Below, piece after piece: positions 51,122-58,977 of a stretch of DNA of 64,000 bases. The stretch comes from Sphingobacteriales bacterium. GTDB taxonomy: Bacteria > Bacteroidota > Bacteroidia > UKL13-3. Made by a program: the position numbers and the translations under genes. Numbering within the stretch: the stretch's first letter is position 1; every line of letters starts with the position of its first letter. The stretch covers positions 1 to 64,000 of the forward strand of contig JAJTFA010000002.1 in assembly GCA_021299635.1 (NCBI GenBank). Reading direction: 5' to 3'. The notes beneath the pieces are model-generated. The model saw only the letters and a list, made by a program, of their open reading frames with translations. It was not told the origin of the DNA and searched no databases.

Positions 51122-51493
51122 ATGTTCGTATTTGTATCTATAGTAATTATTGTAGCATGTATATTGCTAACACTTATTGTTTTAATTCAAAACCCAAAAG
51201 GTGGAGGAATAGCTGCCAATTTTGTTTCACCCAATCAAATAATGGGTGTTAAAAGAAGCACGGATGTGGTTGAAAAAGCCACATGGATTTTAGCAGCAAC
51301 GCTTATTGTATTAGCTCTGGGAAGCAATTTCTTTCGCCCATACGGTGAGGCAACCACCAACACAGTTGACAGTAGAATTAAAGAAAATATTGAAAACACA
51401 GTTGTTCCTGCAGCCCCACAACAACAAGCTCCTGCAGTAGCGCCTGCCCAACAGGATGCCCAACCCGACCCGAATTCAGCACCTGCCCAATAA
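51122..51493 (+). CDS. secG: Preprotein translocase subunit SecG
   Basis: A 123-aa inner-membrane protein with two helices. The first is FVSIVIIVACILLTLIVLIQ, followed by the SecG signature NPKGGGIAANF and then TDVVEKATWILAATLIVLAL. A Pro/Gln/Ala-rich hydrophilic tail (~85-123) is typical of Bacteroidota SecG. It assists SecYEG-mediated export. It follows the unknown gene by 1 bp and is closed by a strong terminator, so lptE-unknown-secG is a defined unit, possibly with gltA. Confidence 0.9.
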   Translation: MFVFVSIVIIVACILLTLIVLIQNPKGGGIAANFVSPNQIMGVKRSTDVVEKATWILAATLIVLALGSNFFRPYGEATTNTVDSRIKENIENTVVPAAPQQQAPAVAPAQQDAQPDPNSAPAQ

Positions 51494-51502
51494 AAGATTA
51501 TA

Positions 51503-51534
51503 AAATCCCGATAGTGTCTATCGGGATTTTTTTT
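51503..51534 (+). terminator. Strong Rho-independent terminator after secG
   Basis: A perfect 12-bp stem from aaatcccgatag pairs with ctatcgggattt around a 3-nt loop (tgt), followed by a run of eight T. Confidence 0.92.
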
Positions 51535-51633
51535 GCCTTTACCAAAATTGCGCAAGGCAAGGCAATCCAATGGGTTGCTTACACAATAATATTTCCTTAT
51601 TTGTTTTTTTCAGTACTGCTCATACTTTTGCGG

Positions 51634-51716
51634 CTGTCTTTAGGGGTGGCTGTAACAAGTCTGAGATAATACCCTTGGAACCTGATCGGGATAATGCCTG
51701 CGAAGGGATAAGACGG
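51634..51716 (+). ncRNA. TPP (thiamin pyrophosphate) riboswitch aptamer
   Basis: All hallmark elements of the THI box are present. P1 is ctgtctt (51634-51640) paired with aagacgg (51710-51716), 7 bp with one wobble. After ggggtg come ctgagataatacccttg at 51661 (pyrimidine-sensor helix), then gaacctgatcgggataatgc (51678-51697), then cgaaggga closing the core. Ligand binding should repress the downstream TonB receptor gene by transcription termination: a hairpin with a T run lies at 51782-51813. Confidence 0.95.
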
Positions 51717-51781
51717 AAAGCATAGCTTTTCGGTGCGTACATCAAACCGTGTATTCACATCCAAGTGGTAAACAAATATCT

Positions 51782-51813
51782 GCAGCAACCTGCCCCGGTT
51801 GCTGTTTTTGTTT
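51782..51813 (+). terminator. Expression-platform terminator of the TPP riboswitch
   Basis: cagcaacc (51783-51790) pairs perfectly with ggttgctg (51797-51804) around a 6-nt loop, followed by TTTTTGTTT. It stands between the aptamer and the receptor ATG at 51833, so it fits regulated attenuation rather than hiding a ribosome-binding site. Confidence 0.85.
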
Positions 51814-51832
51814 AACTATTTAGTTCTATTTT

Positions 51833-54046
51833 ATGTTACGTTTTTCTTTGTTAGTATGTATGGGCTACCTGCTTATGATGACCGGCTATGCTCAACCTGT
51901 TGCCGATACCTTAATCAACAAAACCATTCAGGAAGTTGTGCTGGTTGGTATTAGAGCCGGAAAAAATATACCGGTTACCTATACCAATATTACAGCTGCA
52001 CAATTAAAGCAAATTTACTATGGGGCCGATTTGCCTACCGTATTGCAAAATACGCCCGCCATACATGCATATAGTGATAATGGCACCGGTGTAGGCTACA
52101 GTTATTTCAGGCTACGGGGCATGGACCAAAGCCGCATTAACCTTACCGTTAACGGAGTGCCTGTGAACGACCCCGAAAATCAGGGAACCTTTTTTAACAA
52201 CTTTGCTGATTTGGCCAGCAGTGCTCATTCCATTCAAATTCAGCGGGGCGTGGGCACATCTACCAACGGTACGGCAGCTTTCGGAGGCAGTATTAATATT
52301 TTAACCCGTACCTTAAGCGATAAAGCCGGTGGAGAAATAAACCTGGGATATGGGTCATTTAATACACGCAGAATAACAGCCGAGGCACAGAGCGGAAGAC
52401 TAAATAATAAATACGCCATGTATGTGCGTCTATCCAATCTGGCAACTGATGGTTTCCGAGAGCGCTCGGGTAGTGAAATTACATCTTATATGTTTAGCGC
52501 TGCGCGTTTTGGCACCAAGTCGGTTCTTAAAATAAATGCATGGGGTGGTGATGCACAATCGCAACTCGCCTACATCGGAGCGGATGAAGCAACCTTAAAA
52601 ACCAACCGAAGAGCCAACCCACTTGCGCAAGGCGAGCGTGATCGCTTTCAACAGCATTTTTTCCAGTTGCAATATCAGCGCAGTTTCTCATCCAATTCAG
52701 GAATCAATGCCTCGGCCTATTATGTGAGAGGCAGTGCTCCACAATTTCAGGTGTATTTTCCGGCATCATCGTTTTTCCCCTACTCGTTTTACAATATGCC
52801 TGAGCCCATTGTTGGTGCAGATACCATACGCGAAACCAATGCAATGGTGTCTTACCGGCTTGACCAACAATTTTATGGCGGTTTTGCCAACTACTACTAT
52901 CATGTCGAAAAACTGAAAGTAGATGCAGGAATTCATGTAAACAGTTTTACTGCAGATCATTTTATGGAGGCGCAGCGTATGGATGCATTTCCGACAGGTT
53001 TTTCAGAAGGCCATCGTGTATATTTTAATACCGGTTATAAGCAAGAGGCTTCTGCATTTGTAAAAGCAAATTATAACCTTACGGCCCGTGCATCAGTTTT
53101 CGGAGATGTGCAGGTGCGTTCGGCCTTTTTCCGTTATAGCGCACAAACCATGCAATACGCGGCACCACCTTTTACTTCTGAAAATATGCAGTGGACCTTT
53201 ATAAATCCGAAAGTGGGTGGTAAATTCAGTGTGAATGAATGCGCAGACATCTATGCAATGGCTGGAATATCCGGACGTGAACCCACCCGATTTGATTATT
53301 TTCAGGATGATTATGCCACACGTAACGTAAAGCAGGATGACATAAAACCGGAGTATGTAACCGATATTGAAACAGGTGTGCGCATGAATACGCGTTCACT
53401 GCAACTGAATGCGAATGTTTACTACATGGATTTTACCAATGCCATTATCAATACCGGTCAGGTTAATGCTTTTGGTTATCCGATAACCACAAACGTTGCG
53501 GCCAGCACGCGCAGCGGATTGGAGCTAGATGTGACATGGAAAATAAATAAGTATATTTCGTTAACTCATGCTGGCAGCTATAGTCATAACAGCATACAGA
53601 AGATTACACAATTTTATACAGACAGTACGTTTAGCAGTATCGGTTTTGCTTATAAACAAACCTCGCCTGCACTTACACCTGCAGTCATTGTGAACCAAGG
53701 CATACGAGTTAACCCATTTGACTGGTTATATACCGAAATCAATGCACGGTATGTATCACAACAGTTTGTAGACAACAGCTCAACAAAAACGGCAGCAGTT
53801 GCGGAATACACGGTTACAGATTTGCGCCTGGGATTACAGCTTAAACAATGGCTAAAGCAACAAGTAGCGCTTACGTTTCATGTCAACAACCTCTTCAATC
53901 AATCTTACAATGCGTGGGGTAATGCAGGCATGTTCAGCAATGTAGTGGACTACCGCCCGGACGGAACCACAGCCGGCACAATTACTCCTGTATTTTTTGT
54001 GGCACCACCACGTAATTTCTTTATTACCCTAAGCTGGAAATTATAA
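51833..54046 (+). CDS. TonB-dependent outer-membrane receptor, probably for thiamin
   Basis: A 737-aa receptor with signal peptide LVCMGYLLMMTGYAQ. It has a plug (LPTVLQNTPAIHAYSDNGTG, then RINLTVNGVPVNDPENQGTF and IQIQRGVGTSTNGTAAFGGS) and a 22-strand barrel ending in NFFITLSWKL with terminal aromatic strand. No CarboxypepD-like N-terminal domain is present, unlike the receptor at 45441. It lies behind a complete TPP riboswitch and terminator. TPP-controlled TonB receptors in Bacteroidota are implicated in thiamin or precursor uptake (established family knowledge); the ligand here is inferred from that. No inner-membrane transporter or thi gene follows it. Confidence 0.88.
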   Translation: MLRFSLLVCMGYLLMMTGYAQPVADTLINKTIQEVVLVGIRAGKNIPVTYTNITAAQLKQIYYGADLPTVLQNTPAIHAYSDNGTGVGYSYFRLRGMDQSRINLTVNGVPVNDPENQGTFFNNFADLASSAHSIQIQRGVGTSTNGTAAFGGSINILTRTLSDKAGGEINLGYGSFNTRRITAEAQSGRLNNKYAMYVRLSNLATDGFRERSGSEITSYMFSAARFGTKSVLKINAWGGDAQSQLAYIGADEATLKTNRRANPLAQGERDRFQQHFFQLQYQRSFSSNSGINASAYYVRGSAPQFQVYFPASSFFPYSFYNMPEPIVGADTIRETNAMVSYRLDQQFYGGFANYYYHVEKLKVDAGIHVNSFTADHFMEAQRMDAFPTGFSEGHRVYFNTGYKQEASAFVKANYNLTARASVFGDVQVRSAFFRYSAQTMQYAAPPFTSENMQWTFINPKVGGKFSVNECADIYAMAGISGREPTRFDYFQDDYATRNVKQDDIKPEYVTDIETGVRMNTRSLQLNANVYYMDFTNAIINTGQVNAFGYPITTNVAASTRSGLELDVTWKINKYISLTHAGSYSHNSIQKITQFYTDSTFSSIGFAYKQTSPALTPAVIVNQGIRVNPFDWLYTEINARYVSQQFVDNSSTKTAAVAEYTVTDLRLGLQLKQWLKQQVALTFHVNNLFNQSYNAWGNAGMFSNVVDYRPDGTTAGTITPVFFVAPPRNFFITLSWKL

Positions 54047-54160
54047 TTACGCATAAAAAATAAGGCATATTTGCATAGCCGAATAGGCGCATGTACATTT
54101 GCAATAACAGCCTGTCGGGGGGTAGACGAAAGTTGGGTAGGGAAGTTCTAATTTTAAATT

Positions 54161-54244
54161 GCGCGGGTGGCGAAATTGGTAGACGCGCTGGTCTCAGAAG
54201 CCAGTGGGGTAACACCTGTAGGAGTTCGACTCTCCTCTCGCGCA
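54161..54244 (+). tRNA. tRNA-Leu (anticodon CAG)
   Basis: An 84-nt cloverleaf. Acceptor stem gcgcggg pairs with ctcgcgc (54237-54243) with discriminator A. The anticodon stem ctggt/gccag encloses loop ctcagaa with anticodon CAG (54194-54196), reading CUG. A long variable arm (tggggtaacacct) marks a class II tRNA. The T arm is aggag-ttcgact-ctcct. CCA is not encoded. Confidence 0.97.
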
Positions 54245-54248
54245 CGCA

Positions 54249-54299
54249 GTAAGCGAGAGAAACCTGTGCGGAAACGTACAGGTTTTTTTGTGCAACAAA
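54249..54299 (+). repeat. 51-bp post-tRNA repeat, copy 1
   Basis: This 51-bp block begins gtaagcgagagaaacctgtg. It recurs 197 bp downstream with a single mismatch (gcggaaacg here, gcggcaacg there). It contains a terminator hairpin closed by a GNRA tetraloop. It starts 4 bp after the tRNA-Leu gene. Confidence 0.9.
54261..54290 (+). terminator. tRNA-Leu terminator (in repeat copy 1)
   Basis: aacctgtgcg pairs with cgtacaggtt (10 bp, one wobble) across a gaaa tetraloop, followed by seven T. Confidence 0.9.
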
Positions 54300-54365
54300 A
54301 AAAGAGTAGAAGTTTACCCCGATGCTGAAGATGTGCGAGGAACGAGCAACAGCTCCGCAATCGGG

Positions 54366-54379
54366 GACTCTCCTCTCGC
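54366..54379 (+). repeat. Partial duplicate of the tRNA-Leu 3' end
   Basis: gactctcctctcgc at 54366-54379 is identical to 54228-54241, the T-arm and acceptor 3' strand of tRNA-Leu. It is followed by cacg, again like the sequence after the tRNA. No cloverleaf precedes it. It is framed by an inverted repeat ccccgat (54317-54323) and atcgggg (54360-54366). Confidence 0.75.
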
Positions 54380-54445
54380 ACGGCCGAGCGTAAAGAAATG
54401 ACCCCGATGGGTTATTTTAGCGAGGAGCGAGACTGCAGGGGGAGC

Positions 54446-54496
54446 GTAAGCGAGAGAAACCTGTGCGGCAACGTACAGGTTTTTTTGTGCAACAAA
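54446..54496 (+). repeat. 51-bp post-tRNA repeat, copy 2
   Basis: Second copy of the block at 54249-54299, 50 of 51 bases identical, offset 197 bp. It again carries the GNRA-capped terminator. Confidence 0.9.
54458..54487 (+). terminator. Second terminator (in repeat copy 2)
   Basis: Same 10-bp stem as the tRNA terminator, with loop gcaa, followed by a seven-T run. It would stop transcription that reads through the first terminator. Confidence 0.85.
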
Positions 54497-54502
54497 TGGC
54501 GT

Positions 54503-54542
54503 AGAAAAAATAAACAGGCCACCTCTTTCGAGATGGCCTGTT
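54503..54542 (-). terminator. Terminator of the bamA-skp operon
   Basis: On the minus strand aacaggcca pairs with tggcctgtt (9 bp, 54513-54521 with 54534-54542) around a 12-nt loop. It is followed by tattttttc, ~20 bp after the stop of the last skp gene. It may be weakly bidirectional. Confidence 0.85.
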
Positions 54543-54560
54543 AAAACATTTATCCATTCC

Positions 54561-55109
54561 TTATTTGCCCGGGGCAGGAGAAGGCTCAGGAGTAGTTGTA
54601 ATATTTAATTTCTTTTTTACTGCAGCCATCAAATTATCACCCTCTGGTTTATAAAGAATAGGTGTGCCGGGGCTGCTATCAAAAACGTAAGCAATGCCCT
54701 GTGCCTTTGCTACCTCTGTTATGGCTGTTTTTGCTTTATCAACAATAGGCTTTAGCAAATCCTGTTCTTTCTTGCGAACATTTTCTTGCGCTGTTTCCTG
54801 AAACTCTTGCAAACGGGCTTGAATATCTCTCAGTTCTTTTTGCTTATACTCTTTAATGGCATCATTCATCTTGGCTTCGCCCTTTTGGTATTCATCATAC
54901 TTCTTCTCCAGTTCTGAGCTCATTTTTTTCATTTCTTCCTGTAGCTGTTTTCCAAAAGCTTCCATTTCACCGGTTGCTTTTTTATACTCAGGCATCTGGG
55001 TCATCAAATCCTGAAACTCAATATAGCCGAATTTTTGTGCATGTACCTTACCTGGTGTAATTGCTACTGCCAGTAGCAATACAAATGCAATTGTTGTGAT
55101 TCTTTTCAT
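54561..55109 (-). CDS. Skp/OmpH family periplasmic chaperone (second copy)
   Basis: A 182-aa exported protein (signal peptide FVLLLAVAITPGKVHAQ). The mature part starts FGYIEFQDLMTQMPEYKKAT. A long charged coiled coil (~45-120, LQEEMKKMSSELEKKYDEYQ) follows, then the conserved VYVFDSS-like AQGIAYVFDSSPGTPILY end of Skp proteins. The trimeric 'tentacles' hold unfolded outer-membrane proteins. It ends with a Pro-rich tail. It is 14 bp downstream of a paralogous Skp gene and last in the operon after bamA. Confidence 0.9.
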   Translation of the reverse strand: MKRITTIAFVLLLAVAITPGKVHAQKFGYIEFQDLMTQMPEYKKATGEMEAFGKQLQEEMKKMSSELEKKYDEYQKGEAKMNDAIKEYKQKELRDIQARLQEFQETAQENVRKKEQDLLKPIVDKAKTAITEVAKAQGIAYVFDSSPGTPILYKPEGDNLMAAVKKKLNITTTPEPSPAPGK

Positions 55110-55123
55110 TGTTTTACTATTAC

Positions 55124-55669
55124 TTATTTTTTCTTGTTAGTGTCTTTATCTGTTTTGTTTATGGCAACACCCAATTCGGCTAAAACTTCATCGCTTTTAT
55201 CGTATTTGGCATTGGAGTATAACATTATAAACTCACCCGATTTGGCAAATATAAAGTCAAGAGCGCTTTGTTTGGCAACTTTTTGTATGGCATCAAAGAC
55301 CCGATCCTGGATTGGCTTTATTAATTCCTGCCTTTTTTTAAATAATTCGCCCTCATAACCAAACTTTTGGTTTCGGTAATCACGAAGCTCCTTCTCCTTT
55401 AATTTAATTTCTTCTTCTCGCTTTTTTCTTAAGTCCTCTGTGAGCAAAACCTGTTCTGCTTGAAAATCGCGATACATTTTATCAATGTTTTGTTGTTTTC
55501 TTTCTACTTCCTTTTGCCAATCCTCACTCAACTGATCCAGCTGTTTTTGGGACGATTTATATTCAGGCATCAAATCAAGTATATATTCGGTATCTACGTA
55601 GCCAAATCGTTGTGCTTGCGCAAAACAAGTAAGGGCAAGTGCCAATATAATGAATACTATTTTTTTCAT
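55124..55669 (-). CDS. Skp/OmpH family periplasmic chaperone (first copy)
   Basis: A 181-aa exported protein (signal peptide IVFIILALALTCFAQAQ). It begins RFGYVDTEYILDLMPEYKSS, has a long coiled coil (LDQLSEDWQKEVERKQQNID, then LTEDLRKKREEEIKLKEKEL), and ends in ALDFIFAKSGEFIMLYSNAK. The family pattern with LDLMPEY at the start of the coil is typical of Bacteroidota Skp. It lies 10 bp downstream of bamA, fitting its job in passing outer-membrane proteins to BamA. Its tail is Lys/Asp-rich. Confidence 0.92.
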   Translation of the reverse strand: MKKIVFIILALALTCFAQAQRFGYVDTEYILDLMPEYKSSQKQLDQLSEDWQKEVERKQQNIDKMYRDFQAEQVLLTEDLRKKREEEIKLKEKELRDYRNQKFGYEGELFKKRQELIKPIQDRVFDAIQKVAKQSALDFIFAKSGEFIMLYSNAKYDKSDEVLAELGVAINKTDKDTNKKK

Positions 55670-55679
55670 TTAAGCCTTT

Positions 55680-58244
55680 TTAAAATTGCTGCCCTAACAG
55701 AAAATGAATATTTCCCTTATTGGCAGAACCCTGAAACGGAACATCATCAAACCCGTATCCGTAATCTAGTCCAATCATGCCAAACATAGGCAAAAATATC
55801 CGAACACCAACTCCGGTAGAACGATATACAGAGAACGGTGAAAAATCTTCATACCTTGACCATGCTTTGCCTGCTTCAAAAAACACCAGTGGGTATACCG
55901 TGGCAGACGGATTAAGAGAAACGGGGTATCTTAACTCCATCGTATATCGGTTATAAATAAGTCCGCCCTGCTGCACCACCCTGCCCGCTTGTGGATTAAA
56001 CACCAAAGGTGTAAGTGAATTATCTGAATAGCCACGCAGCGCAATCAATTCACGACCATCGAGGCTAAAGCCCATTAAACCGGAGCCACCTAGCCAAAAA
56101 CGCTCAAATGGCGTATAGCCCACATCTTTATTATATTGACCAATGAAACCAAAATTAGCCCGAGACATAAAAACCAGATTGCCTACCAGTTTCGCATACC
56201 AGGTGGCATCAAATTTCCACTTATGAAACTCCAGCCACCTCATTTTTTCAGAAGCATCAATGGTTTTGTAATCGCGTCCGTTAATTAAAGAATATGGAGG
56301 GGTGAATTGAACTGAAAATGTAATATTGGACCCTTGCCTTGGATAAATTGGCTGATCAACTGAGTTCCTTGAGAGTACAACTCTAAAATTGAGGTTATTT
56401 GAAGCCCCGGGAGGTATAAAGTTTAAAAAGCTCTCGCCTGTTGTGCTCACTTCATTAAAGTATCTCTGATAGGTTAATGAGTATTGAAGGGTGAACCAAT
56501 CGTCAGGAAACTTTAAACGTTTACCCAAACCAATGGTTGCTCCACTTGTCCAAAGTGCTGTTCTTCTTGAATCGCCAATGCTAAGTCCGTTTGATTGAAT
56601 AGATAGGAATACCGAGGCTGAAAAAGAGTTTGGTTTTTTACCTCCTAGCCATGGTTCTGTGAAGGAAGCATTATAAGACTGAAAAAATGTTCCATTTGTT
56701 TGTGCGCGCAAAGAAAGCCTTTGTCCGTCTCCACTTGGAATGGGGTTCCAAGCTCTTTTGGTAAACATGCGCTTGGTAGAAAAGTTATTGAGAGAAAGGC
56801 CGAGTGTTCCCACAACCGTACTTGCCCCCCAGCCGGCTGAAAGTTCTATCTGGTCATTAGGCTTTTCCTCTACTTTGTATTCAATATCAACAGTTCCGGC
56901 CTCAGGGTTTGGCACAGGGTTTACATTTAATGCCTCAGGATTAAAATATCCAACCTGCGCAAGCTCTCGCAAGGATCGTGTTACATCTGATCTGCTAAAT
57001 AGTTGTCCGGGTTTGGTTCTAAGTTCTCTTAAAATAACATGATCACTTGTTTTGGTATTTCCTGATACGGTAACTTTATTAATTCTAGCCTGAGCGCCTT
57101 CATTTATCCTAATTTCAAGATCTATTGAATCGTTTTCAACCAATACCTCAACAGGCTGTACATTAAAAAAGAGGTAGCCATCATCCATATAAAGAGTGCT
57201 AATATCCAAGCCATTCTGATTCATGTGCAATCTGGTATCTAAAGTTGATTGGTCATACACATCTCCTTTGTTAATTTTAAGGATACTCATCAACTCTTCA
57301 GTGTTGTATTTGCTGTTACCAATAAACCTTATATCCCTGAAATAATATTTGTGTCCTTCACTCAAAACGATTTTAATATTAAGATTCTTGGGGTCGTGGC
57401 GATAAACAGAGTCTGAAACAATTTCTATATCTCGAAAGCCAAGAGAAAGATATTTTTCAATGATACGCTGTTTATCCTCCTGAAACTTATCATCCTCATA
57501 CCTGGATTTGGCAAACAAACGGTGGCGAGATTTGGTATCTTTAAATAGCTTTCTGATCTTTTTATCGGTAAGAGCTGCGTTGCCTACAATATCAATTTCA
57601 TTTATTTTAATTTTGAAGCCCCTATTTACAGTAATTTTAAGCCTTGCTGTATTTTTTATCGGGTCATCTGTTTCCTGCTCAAATATTGCATCTGCATCTA
57701 AAAATCCTTTTTCTCTAAAGTGGCCTTTTATTTCGGCACGCGTTGCGGCAAGCATATTGTCTGTAATAATTTGGCCTGACTTAAGCGATAGCTCTTCTCT
57801 TAAAGTATTTGCCTTGCCTTTTTTAAGCCCTTTAATTGAAAAAGTGGAAAGCCTTGGTTTTTCCTGCAAAAATATTTCGAGTGCTATTTTATCATTCTGT
57901 ATTTCAAAAATTCTGATTTGAACATCATCAAACAGCTTTTGTTTCCATAAATTGGAAATGGCTTTTGAAATGTCATCAGAGGGAATTTTTATTTTTTGCC
58001 CTACTGTTAGCCCAGATAAAATTTGCAACACGCTTTTGTCGTAAAAATTGGTACCGGTAATAACAATATTTACAAGCTCATACGTTTGGGGTCTTGAATA
58101 ATCTACTATGAATAGTGCCGGGGATTTTGAGGTGCTATCGGCCTGAGCAAATACGTTTATTGGCGCGGAGAATGCCGCACAAATAAAAAGCAGATAAAGA
58201 AAACCTTTATACCTACTGGGCCATTTGTTCGCTGGTTTTTCCAA
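55680..58244 (-). CDS. bamA: Outer membrane protein assembly factor BamA
   Basis: An Omp85 protein of ~854 aa with five POTRA domains followed by a 16-strand barrel. POTRA segments include YELVNIVITGTNFYDKSVLQ, KINEIDIVGNAALTDKKIRK and YFRDIRFIGNSKYNTEELMS. The barrel contains ELSAGWGASTVVGTLGLSLN, the loop-6 RGY motif in ELIALRGYSDNSLTPL, and ends GNIHFLLGQQF with a terminal Phe. The frame is open further upstream within uppS. TTG at 58244 is chosen because it gives a proper signal peptide (KGFLYLLFICAAFSAPINVF). Overlap with uppS is then 32 bp. BamA inserts barrels delivered by SurA and Skp. Confidence 0.93.
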   Translation of the reverse strand: MEKPANKWPSRYKGFLYLLFICAAFSAPINVFAQADSTSKSPALFIVDYSRPQTYELVNIVITGTNFYDKSVLQILSGLTVGQKIKIPSDDISKAISNLWKQKLFDDVQIRIFEIQNDKIALEIFLQEKPRLSTFSIKGLKKGKANTLREELSLKSGQIITDNMLAATRAEIKGHFREKGFLDADAIFEQETDDPIKNTARLKITVNRGFKIKINEIDIVGNAALTDKKIRKLFKDTKSRHRLFAKSRYEDDKFQEDKQRIIEKYLSLGFRDIEIVSDSVYRHDPKNLNIKIVLSEGHKYYFRDIRFIGNSKYNTEELMSILKINKGDVYDQSTLDTRLHMNQNGLDISTLYMDDGYLFFNVQPVEVLVENDSIDLEIRINEGAQARINKVTVSGNTKTSDHVILRELRTKPGQLFSRSDVTRSLRELAQVGYFNPEALNVNPVPNPEAGTVDIEYKVEEKPNDQIELSAGWGASTVVGTLGLSLNNFSTKRMFTKRAWNPIPSGDGQRLSLRAQTNGTFFQSYNASFTEPWLGGKKPNSFSASVFLSIQSNGLSIGDSRRTALWTSGATIGLGKRLKFPDDWFTLQYSLTYQRYFNEVSTTGESFLNFIPPGASNNLNFRVVLSRNSVDQPIYPRQGSNITFSVQFTPPYSLINGRDYKTIDASEKMRWLEFHKWKFDATWYAKLVGNLVFMSRANFGFIGQYNKDVGYTPFERFWLGGSGLMGFSLDGRELIALRGYSDNSLTPLVFNPQAGRVVQQGGLIYNRYTMELRYPVSLNPSATVYPLVFFEAGKAWSRYEDFSPFSVYRSTGVGVRIFLPMFGMIGLDYGYGFDDVPFQGSANKGNIHFLLGQQF

Positions 58245-58956
58245 ATCTTCTTTCGCGGTTTTGATAATTAATAATTGCTTCAAACAAATCTTCTTTGGTA
58301 AAATCCGGCCAAAGCTTTGGGCTGAAATACAATTCACTGTAGGCAATTTCCCAAAGTAAAAAATTGCTAATTCGTTGCTCTCCGCTAGTTCTAATCATCA
58401 GTTCCGGATGCGGGTAAGCCGAGGTGGAAAGGTGTGTATTAATTATATTTTCATCAATCGCTTCGGGTTTAATTAAGCCCTCGTTAACCTGTTTGGCTAT
58501 TTCCTTAACCGAATTCACTATGTCCCACTTTGCACTGTAGCTTAACGCTAAAACGAGGGTCATTCGTGTGTTTTTTTCGGTTTCTCTGATTGATTCTTCT
58601 AATTCTGCTCTGCATTTAACTGGAAGGTCTTCTCTGTTTCCGATACTTTGCAGCCTAATGCCATTTTTCATTAGGGTAGGCGTTTCCTTTCTGATGGTTG
58701 AAACAAGCAGTTCCATCAAGGCGTTTATTTCCTCCTTGGGTCTGCTCCAATTTTCGGTTGAAAAAGCATAAAGTGTAAGGTATTGAACACCGAGCTCAGC
58801 GCAGGCTTCAGCTGTTTCTCTTACTGCTTTTACCCCATTTTGATGGCCAAAAATTCGAAACTTACCCTTACCCTTGGCCCAACGGCCATTGCCGTCCATA
58901 ATGATGGCAATGTGTTTAGGAAGTTTATCTAAAAGTATATTCTGCTTTTGACTCAT
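58213..58956 (-). CDS. uppS: Undecaprenyl pyrophosphate synthase
   Basis: A 247-aa cis-prenyltransferase. HIAIIMDGNGRWAKGKGKFR (~16) carries the catalytic Asp and the DGNGRWA motif. GHQNGVKAVRETAEACAELG, YLTLYAFSTENWSRPKEEIN (~80) and the C-terminal PHPELMIRTSGEQRISNFLL with EIAYSELYF are all canonical. It makes the C55 lipid carrier for peptidoglycan and surface glycans. In the operon it follows the PorG-like genes and overlaps bamA. Confidence 0.96.
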   Translation of the reverse strand: MSQKQNILLDKLPKHIAIIMDGNGRWAKGKGKFRIFGHQNGVKAVRETAEACAELGVQYLTLYAFSTENWSRPKEEINALMELLVSTIRKETPTLMKNGIRLQSIGNREDLPVKCRAELEESIRETEKNTRMTLVLALSYSAKWDIVNSVKEIAKQVNEGLIKPEAIDENIINTHLSTSAYPHPELMIRTSGEQRISNFLLWEIAYSELYFSPKLWPDFTKEDLFEAIINYQNRERRFGKTSEQMAQ

Positions 58957-58977
58957 TTAAAAGGGCAAGGTGCGAAA

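Noticed and set aside
51597-51788. 63-aa minus-strand ORF
   Set aside because: Lies on the complement of the TPP riboswitch, whose conserved bases explain the sequence fully.
54024-54381. Two minus-strand ORFs of 73 and 75 aa
   Set aside because: They cover the complement of tRNA-Leu and its terminator; no independent coding signal.
54161-54542. Integrated prophage or genomic island at tRNA-Leu
   Set aside because: No integrase, phage or accessory genes follow; the duplicated tail is only ~140 bp away and the next genes are core skp/bamA. Kept only as a finding about repeats.
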